Positions 8,351-16,711 of a stretch of 35,051 nt of DNA are shown piece by piece (position 1 is the stretch's first letter; each line of letters opens with the position of its first letter). Below the pieces are notes generated by a model that saw only the letters and a list, made by a program, of their open reading frames with translations, ran no database searches and was not told where the DNA came from. This stretch comes from an uncultured Myxococcales bacterium (GTDB taxonomy: Bacteria > Myxococcota_A > Bradymonadia > UBA7976 > UBA1532), in assembly GCA_903847385.1 (NCBI GenBank), contig CAINDO010000129.1, positions 1 through 35,051 on the forward strand, written 5' to 3'. Made by a program: the position numbers and the translations under genes.

Positions 8351-9066
8351 TCACGGCGCGGGGCGGGCCCGGAGCGCGAAGCCGAAGTCGTCGTCGCCGT
8401 TCACGTCCCCGCTCATGTCGACGCGGTGGAAGTTGCCGTCGCCCATGGTGCTCGTGCAGCGCTGCCCGTTGGCCTCGCCGGCCGCCGCGCCGGGGCAGGT
8501 CCCCCACCCGCCGGCGCCATCTCCCGGGCCGCGGTTGCTGTCCGCCCAGCCCAGGAAGAAGTCTGCGGACTGCTGCAGCGACCACGCGCGGCCGGGGTCC
8601 GCCGCGTCGGCGCACTTGAAGGCCACGGCGAAGTCGTCGTTGCCGTCGACGTCGCCCTCGAGGTTGATCTTGCGGAAGTTGCGGTCGAAACCCGACGAGG
8701 TGCAGCGCAGGCCGTTGTTGTCCCAGTTCACGGCCGGCGGGCACTGACCCCAGCTCGCGGTGCCGTCGGGGCCGCCGTCGTTGTCCGCGTAGCCCAGGTA
8801 CACGGCGCAGTGGGTCTGGATGTAGTTCGCCAGCCCGGGGTTGGCGCCGTCGTCGCAGTGGAAGGCGAAGGCGAAGCGGTCGTTGTCGTCCACGTCCCCG
8901 GCCATGTCGAGCTGCATGAAGAGGCCATCCCGGCGCGTGCCGAGGCAGCGGATGCGGTCGCCGTACCACTTGTCGCTGTTGAACGGGCACTCGCCCCAGG
9001 CGTTCGTCACGCCGACGGGGCCCGTGTTCTCGTCGCTCCAGCCCACGAACCAGCGGCAGGTGTTCT
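8351..9066 (-). repeat. Three WG-CP repeats, C-terminus of the MopE-type lipoprotein
   Basis: Three consecutive modules of about 75 residues. Each has an aromatic-GW/YxD-x-N-x-GP start (FVGWSDENTGP, YLGYADNDGGP, FLGWADSNRGP), then WGxCP, then RCxxxxxDxxF, then a GDVDxNDxFAxAF strand with two Asp-rich turns. I do not recognise a named family. The alternation of W/Y and D/N-rich turns would suit a carbohydrate- or Ca-binding beta fold, which is inference. Confidence 0.75.
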
Positions 9067-11518
9067 GGATGTATGGCCCGCAGACGCCGTGGTTGTCGGT
9101 CAGGCCATCGCAGTCGTCGTCCACGCCGTTGCAGGTCTCGCCGGGCTCCGGGCCGCAGGCGTTGCAGCGGTTGCGCAGGCCCTCGTCCGTCTGCCCGTCG
9201 CAGTCGTTGTCCACGAAGTCGCAGACCTCGCCGGGGAGCGGGCCGCACAGACCGCAGGCGTTCAACAGACCCTCGTCCGTCTGGCCGTCGCAGTCGTCGT
9301 CGGCGCCGTTGCAGACCTCGTCCGGGGTCGGTCCGCACTGGCCGCAGGCGTTGAGCAGGCCCTCGTCCGTCTGCGCGTCGCAGTCGTCGTCCACGCCGTT
9401 GCAGATCTCCACGCCGCCGTTCTGCAACACGCAGGCGAACTCGCAGCCGTCCTCGGGCACGCCGTTCAGGTCGTGCCAGTCCGGCGCGCAGTCCAGGAAG
9501 AGGCAACGCCCGGCGTCGCAGGTCCAGTCGGCGTTGGGGCGGGCGCACGCGCGGCCGCAGAAGCCGCAGTTGTCCGGATCGGCGCCGAGGTCGAAGTCCT
9601 CGTCGGCGAGGCCGTCGCAGTCGTTGTCGATGCCGTCGCAGGCCTCCAGACCGCCGTTCGAGATGAAACACCCGAACTCGCAGCCGTTCTCGGCGAGGCC
9701 GTCCAGGTCCTGAAAACCGCCCAGGCACTCGTTGATGACACACCCGCCCTGCAGGCAGCGGCCGTCGGCGTTGGCCAGGTTGCAGCGGTTGTCGCACAGC
9801 CCGCAGTTGGCGTCGTCCGTGAGCAGATCGATGCCCTCGTCGATCTCGCCGTCGCAGTCGTTGTCGAGCTGATCGCACAGTTCGTTGCCGCCGTTCGTCA
9901 CGGTGCAGCGGTACTCGCAGCCCGTGGCCGGGTCGGCGTCGGCGTCGGCGAAGCCGTCGTCGCAGGCCTGGATGCGACACTCGCCGACCACGCAGGCCCC
10001 CGCCGCGTGCAGGAAGTCGCAGGCGACGCCGCAGTCGCCGCAGTTCGACGCGTCCGCCAGCAGGTTCGTGTCCTCGTCGGTCTGCCCATCACAATCGTTG
10101 TCGATGTGATCACAGGCCTCGACGCCCCCGTTCGAGGCGAAACACCCATACTCGCAGCCGTTCTCGGGGTTGGCGTCCGCGTCGTTCCAGCCGACCTCGC
10201 AGACGCCCAGGACACACTCGCCGGCCTCGCAGGATGCCGGGGCGTGGGCGCCGGCGCAGGCGCGCCCGCACCGCCCGCAGTGCTCGACGCTCGTCTGCAG
10301 GTCCCAGTCCTCGTCGGCCTGGCCGTCGCAGTCGTTGTCCTCACCGTCACAGACCTCGCCGCCCTCGAAGCCCTCGTCGATGCGGCCGTTGCAGTCGTTG
10401 TCCAGGCCGTCGCAGACCTCGACGCCGCCGAAGCTCGGCACGCACAGATACTCGCAGCCGTTCCCGGCGTTGCCGTCGACGTCGTTCCACCCGGCCTCGC
10501 AGGGGCCGCGCTCACACTGCGCGTCGACACACTGGGCGGCCGCGTTGGCGAAGGCGCACACCTGCCCGCACAGCCCGCAGTTCTCCGGATCGGCGAGCAG
10601 ATCGAAGCCCTCGTCGGCCTGCCCGTCGCAGTCGTTGTCCAGCAGGTCGCAGGTCCGTTCGTCGCCGGCTTCATGGGTCGCCGGGTAGTCACAGCTCCAG
10701 GCGCCCTCGCGGCAGCGGTTGGCCGAGCCGGCGCACACGCCCTCGGCGCGGCAGTCCGGCAGGTCCACGGGCAGCTCGATGAGCTCGAGCTCGTCCGCGC
10801 GCGAGTTGCAGTTGTTGTCCCGCCCGTCGCAGACCTCGGGCGCGCCGGTGTAGACTGTCGGATCGCCGTCGTCGCAGTCGGCCCCGCGGCAGCCACCGCC
10901 GTCGCCGAAGCCGTCGCCGTCCGCGTCGCGGCAGGGAACACAGCCCTCGCCGCCGGCGGGGATGCACTGCCGACCGCGCATCGTCACGCCGTCGTCCGCG
11001 AACGCGTCCGCGCACACGTAGCCCTCGGGGCACAGGCCGTCCGCGGCGCAGTCCTCGCCGCAGAACTGGCCGTTGCCAATGGTCAGGCAAAGGTCCTCGG
11101 TGTCATCGCAGTCGCGGTCGGTCTGGCAGGGTTTGCACAGATCGGGCTGGTCCACGGTGCACACGAAGATCTGGTCGGCGCCGGTGTTGCCGATGAGCGT
11201 GCAGTCGTAGCCCTCGGGACAGTCCCCGCAGAACTGCGTGCAGATGCGCCCGGCTTCGGGGCCCTCGATGCAGTAGCCCGAGACACACTCGACGTCCTCT
11301 TCGCAGGGCTCGCCGAACTCGCGCAGCCGCTCGCCGCCGCCCAGGTCGGGCGAGAGCGCGTCCAGGGGCGGCCGGAAGGCGTCGGGCGCGGCGGCGTCCG
11401 TGACGAGCACGTCCGCTTTGTCCAGGCTCGTGGCGGTGTCGCCGCAGGCGGCGACGAACGCAAGGGCGGCCAGGCTCACGGCGCGAGCCGCGGTGAAGTG
11501 TCCGGATCGTGTCTGCAT
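8351..11518 (-). CDS. MopE-type Cys-rich lipoprotein with three C-terminal WG-CP repeats
   Basis: A 1,055-residue lipoprotein. The ATG at 11518 starts a signal peptide with lipobox FVAAC; the upstream frame is shadow sequence. After an Asp/Ala linker there is a Cys-rich region (EFGEPCEEDVECVSGYC onward). Then come eleven putative metal-binding motifs of MopE type, CDGxDNDCDGxxDE, most set in about 65-residue units that end NGCEYxC. MopE of Methylococcus is a surface copper-binding protein, but most homologues with these Asp-rich motifs are uncharacterised and Ca binding is equally plausible. The last 240 residues are three roughly 75-residue repeats of another module (GWSDENTGP, WGECP, RFAFAFHCDDG). 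A -10-like TATCGT (11527-11532) ends 8 nt before the ATG, so the transcript may be leaderless. A close paralogue starts at 32178. Confidence 0.88.
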   Translation of the reverse strand: MQTRSGHFTAARAVSLAALAFVAACGDTATSLDKADVLVTDAAAPDAFRPPLDALSPDLGGGERLREFGEPCEEDVECVSGYCIEGPEAGRICTQFCGDCPEGYDCTLIGNTGADQIFVCTVDQPDLCKPCQTDRDCDDTEDLCLTIGNGQFCGEDCAADGLCPEGYVCADAFADDGVTMRGRQCIPAGGEGCVPCRDADGDGFGDGGGCRGADCDDGDPTVYTGAPEVCDGRDNNCNSRADELELIELPVDLPDCRAEGVCAGSANRCREGAWSCDYPATHEAGDERTCDLLDNDCDGQADEGFDLLADPENCGLCGQVCAFANAAAQCVDAQCERGPCEAGWNDVDGNAGNGCEYLCVPSFGGVEVCDGLDNDCNGRIDEGFEGGEVCDGEDNDCDGQADEDWDLQTSVEHCGRCGRACAGAHAPASCEAGECVLGVCEVGWNDADANPENGCEYGCFASNGGVEACDHIDNDCDGQTDEDTNLLADASNCGDCGVACDFLHAAGACVVGECRIQACDDGFADADADPATGCEYRCTVTNGGNELCDQLDNDCDGEIDEGIDLLTDDANCGLCDNRCNLANADGRCLQGGCVINECLGGFQDLDGLAENGCEFGCFISNGGLEACDGIDNDCDGLADEDFDLGADPDNCGFCGRACARPNADWTCDAGRCLFLDCAPDWHDLNGVPEDGCEFACVLQNGGVEICNGVDDDCDAQTDEGLLNACGQCGPTPDEVCNGADDDCDGQTDEGLLNACGLCGPLPGEVCDFVDNDCDGQTDEGLRNRCNACGPEPGETCNGVDDDCDGLTDNHGVCGPYIQNTCRWFVGWSDENTGPVGVTNAWGECPFNSDKWYGDRIRCLGTRRDGLFMQLDMAGDVDDNDRFAFAFHCDDGANPGLANYIQTHCAVYLGYADNDGGPDGTASWGQCPPAVNWDNNGLRCTSSGFDRNFRKINLEGDVDGNDDFAVAFKCADAADPGRAWSLQQSADFFLGWADSNRGPGDGAGGWGTCPGAAAGEANGQRCTSTMGDGNFHRVDMSGDVNGDDDFGFALRARPAP

Positions 11519-11526
11519 GACTCGGG

Positions 11527-11532
11527 ACGATA
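11527..11532 (-). promoter_or_regulatory. Candidate -10 box, leaderless MopE-type gene
   Basis: TATCGT on the minus strand fits the TANNNT -10 pattern and ends 8 nt before the ATG at 11518, so transcription would begin at or next to the start codon. No Shine-Dalgarno sequence is present. No convincing -35 was seen. Confidence 0.4.
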
Positions 11533-11534
11533 GC

Positions 11535-11558
11535 AAAAGGGCGCCGGAATCGCCTTTT
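11535..11558. promoter_or_regulatory. Imperfect inverted repeat between divergent genes
   Basis: AAAAGGGCG and CGCCTTTT face each other across a 7 bp centre, with one unpaired base, in the 72 bp between the divergent MopE-type gene (11518) and the cyclic-nucleotide-fold gene (11591). It could be an operator acting on both promoters. No protein is assigned to it. Confidence 0.3.
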
Positions 11559-11590
11559 CCGCCGCGGTGGAATCCGCTAAAGGCAAGCCC

Positions 11591-12163
11591 ATGTCCTCGC
11601 CCCGAGAAATCGACCCCGAAATCCGCGAATTGCGCACGTACACGCTCTTCCGCTCCCTCAACGAGGTCGAGCTCGGCGTGGTGCGCGGCCTGCTCGAGCC
11701 GTTCGTCATCGACAAGGCCGGCGGCGTGCTCTTCGACCGCGGCGCCGCCCCGGACGGCGCCTGGCTCGTGCGCCAGGGCCTGCTGCGCGTCGAGATCCCC
11801 CGGCCGGACGAGCGCGTGCTCGAGGTCGCCCGCCTGGGCCCCGGCACGGCCGTGGGCGAGCTCGCCCTGGTGGACCCGGCCCCGCGCGGCCTGCGCGTGC
11901 GGGCGCTGGAGCCCTCGCGCCTGTGGCGGCTGGACGGCGAGAAGTTCGCGGCCCTGCGCCGGCAGAACAACCCGACCGCCTACCGCATCATCCGCAACGT
12001 GGCGCTCATGATGTGCGACCGCCTGCGCAGCAACAACCTGCTCATCGAGCACGACCGCCTGACGCAACGCTCCCAGGTGCTCGCCGAGGTCTCGCAGGTC
12101 GGCGGCGCCGCCCCCGCCGGCGGCGGCTCTCTCTGGGACACCCTGCGCAACATGTTCGCCTGA
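11591..12163 (+). CDS. Stand-alone cyclic-nucleotide-binding-fold protein 1
   Basis: A 190-residue protein made almost wholly of one CNB (CAP effector) domain. LFRSLNEVELGVVRGLLEPF is the N-terminal helix pair; GGVLFDRGAAPDGAWLVRQG gives the barrel strands. The phosphate-binding cassette region reads VGELALVDPAPRGLRVRA and retains the Glu and Arg expected for cNMP contact. Helices rich in Arg/Asn (YRIIRNVALMMCDRLRSNN) follow, then a Gly/Ala/Pro linker and a short tail. No helix-turn-helix, kinase or channel domain is fused, so it should act through partners. I chose the ATG at 11591 over one at 11567, because the extra residues add nothing to the domain. The second CNB gene begins 16 bp downstream. 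Specificity for cAMP or cGMP cannot be read from the sequence. Confidence 0.82.
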   Translation: MSSPREIDPEIRELRTYTLFRSLNEVELGVVRGLLEPFVIDKAGGVLFDRGAAPDGAWLVRQGLLRVEIPRPDERVLEVARLGPGTAVGELALVDPAPRGLRVRALEPSRLWRLDGEKFAALRRQNNPTAYRIIRNVALMMCDRLRSNNLLIEHDRLTQRSQVLAEVSQVGGAAPAGGGSLWDTLRNMFA

Positions 12164-12179
12164 GCCCGGGAGCCCCCAC

Positions 12180-12662
12180 GTGAGCACCATCGCTGCCATG
12201 CAGCTCTCCAACCTGCCCGTCTTCCAGATGATGTCGCCCAAGGAGCTCGAGGTCCTGGCCCTGGCGCTGAAGGAGCGCAAACTCGCCGCCGGCGAGGAGC
12301 TCTACCGCCAGGGCGAACGCGGCTCGACCTGCCACATCGTGCTGCACGGCGCGCTCTCGATTCAGCTCGACGTCGCCGCCGGTCAGCGTCGCGAGGTGGG
12401 CCTCGCCCTGCCCGGCGAGATGCTCGGCGAGGTCGCCCTGCTCGACGGCGGGCCGCGCTCGGCCACGGTCTGCGCCGGCCCCGAGGGCGCCCGCGTGGGT
12501 GAGCTCGCCAAGGCCGACTTCGACCAGGTCTTCGGCGCGGGCAGCCCCTTCGCCTTCAAGTTGATGGATCTCGTCGCCGAGCGCATGGTCGGCCGCATGC
12601 GTGAAGCCATGGAGCGCCTCGTCGCCGCCGTGGTCCTCGAAGACGAGTCGAACGCGAAGTGA
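12180..12662 (+). CDS. Stand-alone cyclic-nucleotide-binding-fold protein 2
   Basis: A 160-residue single CNB domain starting at a GTG. LSNLPVFQMMSPKELEVLAL is the entry helix, LAAGEELYRQGERGSTCHIV the first barrel strands, and LGEMLGEVALLDGGPRSATV the phosphate-binding cassette, with conserved Gly-Glu and Arg. A C-terminal helix pair ends at EDESNAK. As with the preceding gene there is no output domain. The two proteins are probably diverged duplicates and could form a heterodimer, which is inference. It is followed after 6 bp by the AstA gene, so coupling to that enzyme's expression is likely. The GTG start lies within a CCCCACGTGAG sequence, a near-copy of the palindrome noted elsewhere in the window. 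Confidence 0.82.
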   Translation: MSTIAAMQLSNLPVFQMMSPKELEVLALALKERKLAAGEELYRQGERGSTCHIVLHGALSIQLDVAAGQRREVGLALPGEMLGEVALLDGGPRSATVCAGPEGARVGELAKADFDQVFGAGSPFAFKLMDLVAERMVGRMREAMERLVAAVVLEDESNAK

Positions 12663-12668
12663 GCCCCG

Positions 12669-13697
12669 ATGCTGGTCGTCCGCCCCGCCCGAACCGATGA
12701 CGTCGACGCTCTGGTCCGCCTCGCCGAGAGCGCCGGCATCGGCCTGACCACCCTGCCACCGGACCGCCGGCTGCTGAAAGACCGCGTGCTGCGCTCCGTC
12801 CACGCCCTGGCGACGGAGCCCGTCAAACCCGGGGGCGAGGCCTACCTGTTCGTAATGGAGGACCTGCGCAGCGGGGCCCTGGCCGGCACCTGCGGCATGG
12901 TGGCCAAGGTCGGCGGCTTCGACCCGTTCTACAGCTACGCGGTCGAGACGACGGTGCACGAGAGCCCGGAGCTCGGCGTGCGCCGCGAGATCCCCACGCT
13001 GCACCTGGACGCCAACCACGCCGGGCCGAGCGAGATCGGCACCCTGTTCCTCTCCGCCGAGTTCCGCGGCGGGGGCAACGGTCGCCTGCTGTCGCTGTCG
13101 CGGTTCCTTTTCATGGCGGACGCCCCGGACCGCTTCGACGACCGGATCATCGCCGAGATGCGCGGCGTGCTCACGCCGGACGACGACAGCCCCTTCTGGG
13201 AGGCCGTGGGGCGCCACTTCTTCGACATGGAGTTCGCCCGCGCGGACGTCCTCAGCGCCGCGGACAAGAAGTTCATCGCCGACCTGATGCCCAAGCACCC
13301 CATCTACATCCCGATGCTGCCGTTCTCGGTCCAGGCCGTGATCGGGCAGGTGCACGTCGAGACGCGCCCCGCCCTGCGGCTGCTCGAGCAGGAGGGCTTC
13401 CAGTTCGGCGACCACGTGGACATCTTCGACGCCGGGCCCCTCGTCGCCGCCGAGCGCAGCCGCATCCGCACGATCCGCGACAGCCGCGTGGCCACGGTGC
13501 GGGACATCGTGGCCGAGGTCGGCCTGCCCGAGACCTACCTGATCAGCAACGGCAAGCTCGAGTTCCGCTGCTGCCTGGGCAACCTGCGCACGGCCGAGAG
13601 CGACGACACCCAGGTCGACCTGCCCCGCGACATCGCCCTGACGCTCGGTGTCCGCGTGGGCGAGCGCGTCCGCTACGCGCCGGCGCGGCCCGCCTGA
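12669..13697 (+). CDS. astA: Arginine N-succinyltransferase
   Basis: AstA transfers succinyl from succinyl-CoA to the alpha-amino group of arginine, the first step of the ammonia-producing AST pathway for arginine catabolism in the cytoplasm. The 342-residue length matches the family. Hallmark stretches are visible in order: RPARTDDVDAL at the N-terminus, GFDPFYSYAVETTVHES, FLSAEFRGGGNGRLLS (acyl-CoA-binding region), RFFDM-like RHFFDMEFARAD, LMPKHPIYIPMLP and VIGQVHVETRPAL. They align without gaps to what I recall of enterobacterial AstA. No astB, astC, astD or astE is in the window, so the remaining steps would be encoded elsewhere. The gene starts 6 bp after the second CNB protein, suggesting translational coupling. 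Its neighbour at 15677 also belongs to an arginine/polyamine-related enzyme family. Confidence 0.93.
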   Translation: MLVVRPARTDDVDALVRLAESAGIGLTTLPPDRRLLKDRVLRSVHALATEPVKPGGEAYLFVMEDLRSGALAGTCGMVAKVGGFDPFYSYAVETTVHESPELGVRREIPTLHLDANHAGPSEIGTLFLSAEFRGGGNGRLLSLSRFLFMADAPDRFDDRIIAEMRGVLTPDDDSPFWEAVGRHFFDMEFARADVLSAADKKFIADLMPKHPIYIPMLPFSVQAVIGQVHVETRPALRLLEQEGFQFGDHVDIFDAGPLVAAERSRIRTIRDSRVATVRDIVAEVGLPETYLISNGKLEFRCCLGNLRTAESDDTQVDLPRDIALTLGVRVGERVRYAPARPA

Positions 13698-13724
13698 GCC
13701 GCCGGACGCGCCGAGCGCGTCGGA

Positions 13725-13754
13725 CTGTCAAAACGACCGGCATTTCACTACCCT
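13725..13754 (+). promoter_or_regulatory. Candidate sigma70-type promoter before the Lys/Ala-rich protein
   Basis: CTGTCA (13725-13730) and TACCCT (13749-13754) are separated by 18 bp, in a locally AT-richer stretch between the AstA stop and the ATG at 13786. It would give the downstream three genes (13786-16711) their own transcription start, with a leader of about 25 nt. Confidence 0.4.
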
Positions 13755-13785
13755 TTCGCGACTCGACAGCCCCGGGAAGCCACCC

Positions 13786-15165
13786 ATGCCCACGCCCGCG
13801 AAAAAAGAACCGACGCAGTCCTCCGCCGCCCGCGCGCCCGCCGCCGCGGCCCCCCAGTCGGCCGTCCAGGCGCCGGCTCAGCAGCAAGGCCAGGCCGCCG
13901 CGCAGCGCCAGTACATGGGGCAGCTCGCCAAGACGGAGAAGGCCGAGCCCGGCAAGGCCGCGGCCCCCGAGCCCAAGGCACGCACCAAGGCGCCCAAGCC
14001 GCCCGCCAAGATGGGCAGCCTCGAGGCGATGGGGCAGTACCTGCAGTCGTTCAAGGTCGAGCGCGGCGAGTTCGCCGAGATCGAGGTCTGGGCGGACGTG
14101 CCCATTCCCCAGCTCCCCGGCGCCATGGGCAAACTCGGCCTGAAGGGCACTTACGCCTGCACGGCCGAGGGCAAGAAGGAGCTGCAGGTCTCCGTCGACG
14201 CCGGCCTCGGCTGGGAGCTGTTCAAGATCATCAAGGCGTCCGTCCGCCTGCAGACGGCGGTCAAACTCACGGGGGAGGACCTCGGCGCCGCCTTCGTCGA
14301 CTGCCTGAAGCAGAACCTGCTGCTCGGCCTGCAGACGATGGGTGTCGACGAGCAGGTCCACGAGCTCGCCCGCCTCGCCAAAGAGGGCCCCAGCCGCTGG
14401 GAGTTCGCCAAGGCCCTGATCCCCATCTACGGCACCTGGGAGGCGGCCAAGATCGCCATCGCGCGCGTCGGCAAGGACAAGGTCCTGGAGTTCCACGCCG
14501 CCTACGGCGCGTTCTTCCACAACAACCCCGAGGTCGGCTTCGAGTCGAGCGTGGCCATCGTGGGGGACGCCGAGGGCGAGGTCGGTCACGCCAAGGCCAA
14601 GGGCACGCTCGAGGGCCGCGTCGGCCTCGAGGACGTGGACAACAAGAAGGCCAAGAAGTTCGCCGAGGTCGCCGGCGAGGTCATGGTGGCCAACGGCAAC
14701 AACCTGGCCAAGGTCCGCGTGGCCAAGCGGCGCCGCGAAGGCGGCCAGGACGTCATCAAGCTCGACCTCGGCGGCCAGCTCTCCGTGCCGCGCGGCCTCG
14801 CCAATCGCACGGGCAGCAAACTCGCCGAAGCGCAGGGCATGTTCAAGGCCGTGAAGAACCTCTACACCGCCGTCAACGGCGCCAAGGAGGGCAGGGAGAT
14901 CCCCCAGATCAGCGGCCTGGCGAACGCCATGATCACCACGTTCGGCATGATGGGCATGCACAGCAAACACGTCGACTACCTGCAGGGCCTCGAGGCCAGC
15001 TTCACCTGGACGAACGGCGCCCTGACCACCTGCTCGGCGCGGTTGAAGAACATCACCCAGGTCGGCACGGGCACGGGCAACTCGGTCGGCCCCGTCGAAG
15101 CCAACGTGGCGATCGGCACGTTCATCGACATCTCCAAAGAGTTCTCGGCGGCCGCGGCCGGCTGA
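13786..15165 (+). CDS. Unknown protein with Lys/Ala/Pro-rich N-terminus
   Basis: A 459-residue protein that I do not recognise. The first 75 residues are disordered and rich in Ala, Pro, Gln and Lys (KKEPTQSSAARAPAAAAPQ, EPKARTKAPKPPAKMG). The rest is predicted globular and mixed: IEVWADVPIPQLPGAMGKLG, YACTAEGKKELQVSVDAGLG, a hydrophobic helical region near WEFAKALIPIYGTWEAAKIA, then strand-rich segments (ESSVAIVGDAEGEVGHAKAK). No signal peptide, clear membrane span or catalytic motif is seen. The start at 13786 was chosen because upstream codons are in the intergenic region with the candidate promoter. It precedes two co-directional genes with gaps of 20 bp each. Its tail-to-core layout recalls secreted cargo or scaffold proteins, but this is only an impression. 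Confidence 0.75.
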   Translation: MPTPAKKEPTQSSAARAPAAAAPQSAVQAPAQQQGQAAAQRQYMGQLAKTEKAEPGKAAAPEPKARTKAPKPPAKMGSLEAMGQYLQSFKVERGEFAEIEVWADVPIPQLPGAMGKLGLKGTYACTAEGKKELQVSVDAGLGWELFKIIKASVRLQTAVKLTGEDLGAAFVDCLKQNLLLGLQTMGVDEQVHELARLAKEGPSRWEFAKALIPIYGTWEAAKIAIARVGKDKVLEFHAAYGAFFHNNPEVGFESSVAIVGDAEGEVGHAKAKGTLEGRVGLEDVDNKKAKKFAEVAGEVMVANGNNLAKVRVAKRRREGGQDVIKLDLGGQLSVPRGLANRTGSKLAEAQGMFKAVKNLYTAVNGAKEGREIPQISGLANAMITTFGMMGMHSKHVDYLQGLEASFTWTNGALTTCSARLKNITQVGTGTGNSVGPVEANVAIGTFIDISKEFSAAAAG

Positions 15166-15185
15166 GCGAAAGCGAGCGACGATCC

Positions 15186-15656
15186 ATGGGCGGCAAGTAC
15201 GCACACAAGGTGGTCGGCGAGCCCGTCGAGTTCGCGGGCGTCGACGGCAGCGATTCGTTCCCCGTCGTGCTCGCGCGCATCGACGTCTGGCGCACGGACG
15301 GCCAGACGCCGGCGGTGCACGTCCTGCTCGACGCCGACTACGAGACCTACGTCGCGCTCGACGAGGCCGGGGCCTTCGGGTTCTCGCTGTTCTCCGTGGA
15401 CACCTCGACGGCCAACGCGCAGTTCACCGGCGAGCGCAACGTGGAGATCACACTCCGCGCCGACGACGCCCTCCTGCCGCCAGACGCCGCAAACCTCTCC
15501 GACGCCGCCCTCTTCGACGCGATCCTCACGGGCGTGCTCGAGGACGACGCCCGGTTCCTCGATCCCAACGCCTGGAAGTGGCTGAGCGTGATGCAGGGCC
15601 GCGAGCCCGGCGCCACCACCCTCACGGGCATTCGCTCGAAGTATCCCCCCCGCTAG
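15186..15656 (+). CDS. Small unknown acidic protein
   Basis: A 156-residue acidic protein beginning MGGKYAHKVVGEPVEF. The N-terminal two thirds look beta-rich, with alternating hydrophobic strands (FPVVLARIDVWRTDG, AVHVLLDADYETYVALDEAG). A short helical tail contains FLDPNAWKWLSVMQGREPG. It has no signal peptide, cysteine motif or known active site. It sits 20 bp after the Lys/Ala-rich protein and 20 bp before the deoxyhypusine synthase-like gene, so the three probably share a transcript. A role as partner or immunity-like companion of the preceding protein is possible from position alone; I assign none. Confidence 0.72.
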   Translation: MGGKYAHKVVGEPVEFAGVDGSDSFPVVLARIDVWRTDGQTPAVHVLLDADYETYVALDEAGAFGFSLFSVDTSTANAQFTGERNVEITLRADDALLPPDAANLSDAALFDAILTGVLEDDARFLDPNAWKWLSVMQGREPGATTLTGIRSKYPPR

Positions 15657-15676
15657 ACCCGCACAGGTAGCTCTTC

Positions 15677-16711
15677 ATGTCCACGTCCCAGCTCCCGATC
15701 CTCGAGTTCGTGCTCGAGAACTACAAGAACTTCAACGCGCGGGCCACGCGCGACGCCCTGATCGCCTACTGGCGACACATCGAGGGCGGCGGCCGCATGT
15801 TCTGGGCCGTCGCCGGCGCCATGTCTTCGGCGCAGCTCGGCATCACCCTGGCGCCGGCCATCCGCGCCGGGCTGATCCACGGTCTGTCCGTTACGGGCGC
15901 GAATCTGGAAGAATCCCTGTTCCGGCTCGTGGCGCACCACAGCTACAAGGACTTCCCCGACTACCGCTACTTCACCAAGGACGACGACACGCGCATCCTC
16001 GAGGAGCGCATGCGGCGCGTCACGGACACCAGCATCCCCGAGGACGAGGCCTTCCGCGCCGTGGAAGAGATCATCGTACCCATGTGGACGCAGGCCACGG
16101 CGTCGGGCACACGGCGGTTCTGGCACGAATACTTCTACGATCTGATCCAGGCGATCAGCCCGGATACCTACGAGGGCGATCCCGAGCAGTGCTGGCTCCT
16201 GGCCGCCGCCCGGGCCAACCTGCCCATCGTAGTGCCCGGCTGCGAAGACTCGACCTTCGGCAACATCTTCGCGTCCCATGTGAAGACGAACGAGTGTTCC
16301 GCGCTGATCGTGAAGTCCGGCATCGAATACATGGCGGCCTTCTACGATCAGTACAAAGTGCTCTCCGAGGGCGCCGGCGTGGGCTTTTTCCAGATCGGCG
16401 GCGGCATCGCCGGTGACTTCCCGATCTGTGTCGTGCCCTCGATCAAGTACGACCTGGCCGAGCCGGTGAAGCCCTGGGCGTACTTCTGTCAGATCTCCGA
16501 CTCGACGACCTCGTACGGGTCTTACTCGGGCGCGACGCCGAACGAGAAGATCACCTGGGACAAGCTCACGCGCGACACGCCGATGTTCGTGATCGAGTCG
16601 GATGCGACCGTGGTCGCACCGCTGCTGCTGCGCGCGCTGCTCGAGTGCAAGGCGAACCCCGCCGCGGCGAACGCGCTCATCGCGAAACACGTGCCGGTCA
16701 CCGCGGCCTGA
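15677..16711 (+). CDS. Deoxyhypusine synthase-like protein
   Basis: Deoxyhypusine synthase proper moves an aminobutyl group from spermidine to a lysine of eIF5A. Bacteria lack eIF5A, and bacterial homologues are thought to act on free polyamines or other amines. This 344-residue protein has the family features: an N-terminal MFWAVAGAMSSAQLGITLAP segment, SVTGANLEESLFRLVAHHSY (NAD-site region), PIVVPGCEDSTFGN and GGGIAGDFP. In the segment GATPNEKITWDKL, Lys296 corresponds to the catalytic lysine that carries the aminobutyl imine. Conservation of that lysine argues for an active enzyme. Its stop overlaps the convergent MFS transporter gene by 14 bp. Presence in the same strand block as AstA hints at arginine/polyamine metabolism. 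The exact substrate cannot be inferred. Confidence 0.88.
   Translation: MSTSQLPILEFVLENYKNFNARATRDALIAYWRHIEGGGRMFWAVAGAMSSAQLGITLAPAIRAGLIHGLSVTGANLEESLFRLVAHHSYKDFPDYRYFTKDDDTRILEERMRRVTDTSIPEDEAFRAVEEIIVPMWTQATASGTRRFWHEYFYDLIQAISPDTYEGDPEQCWLLAAARANLPIVVPGCEDSTFGNIFASHVKTNECSALIVKSGIEYMAAFYDQYKVLSEGAGVGFFQIGGGIAGDFPICVVPSIKYDLAEPVKPWAYFCQISDSTTSYGSYSGATPNEKITWDKLTRDTPMFVIESDATVVAPLLLRALLECKANPAAANALIAKHVPVTAA

Noticed and set aside
8426..11533. A plus-strand open frame of about 1,035 codons opposite the MopE-type lipoprotein
   Set aside because: Its composition is a Val/Ala-rich mirror of the Cys/Asp repeats on the other strand; the minus strand has the lipobox, motifs and promoter.
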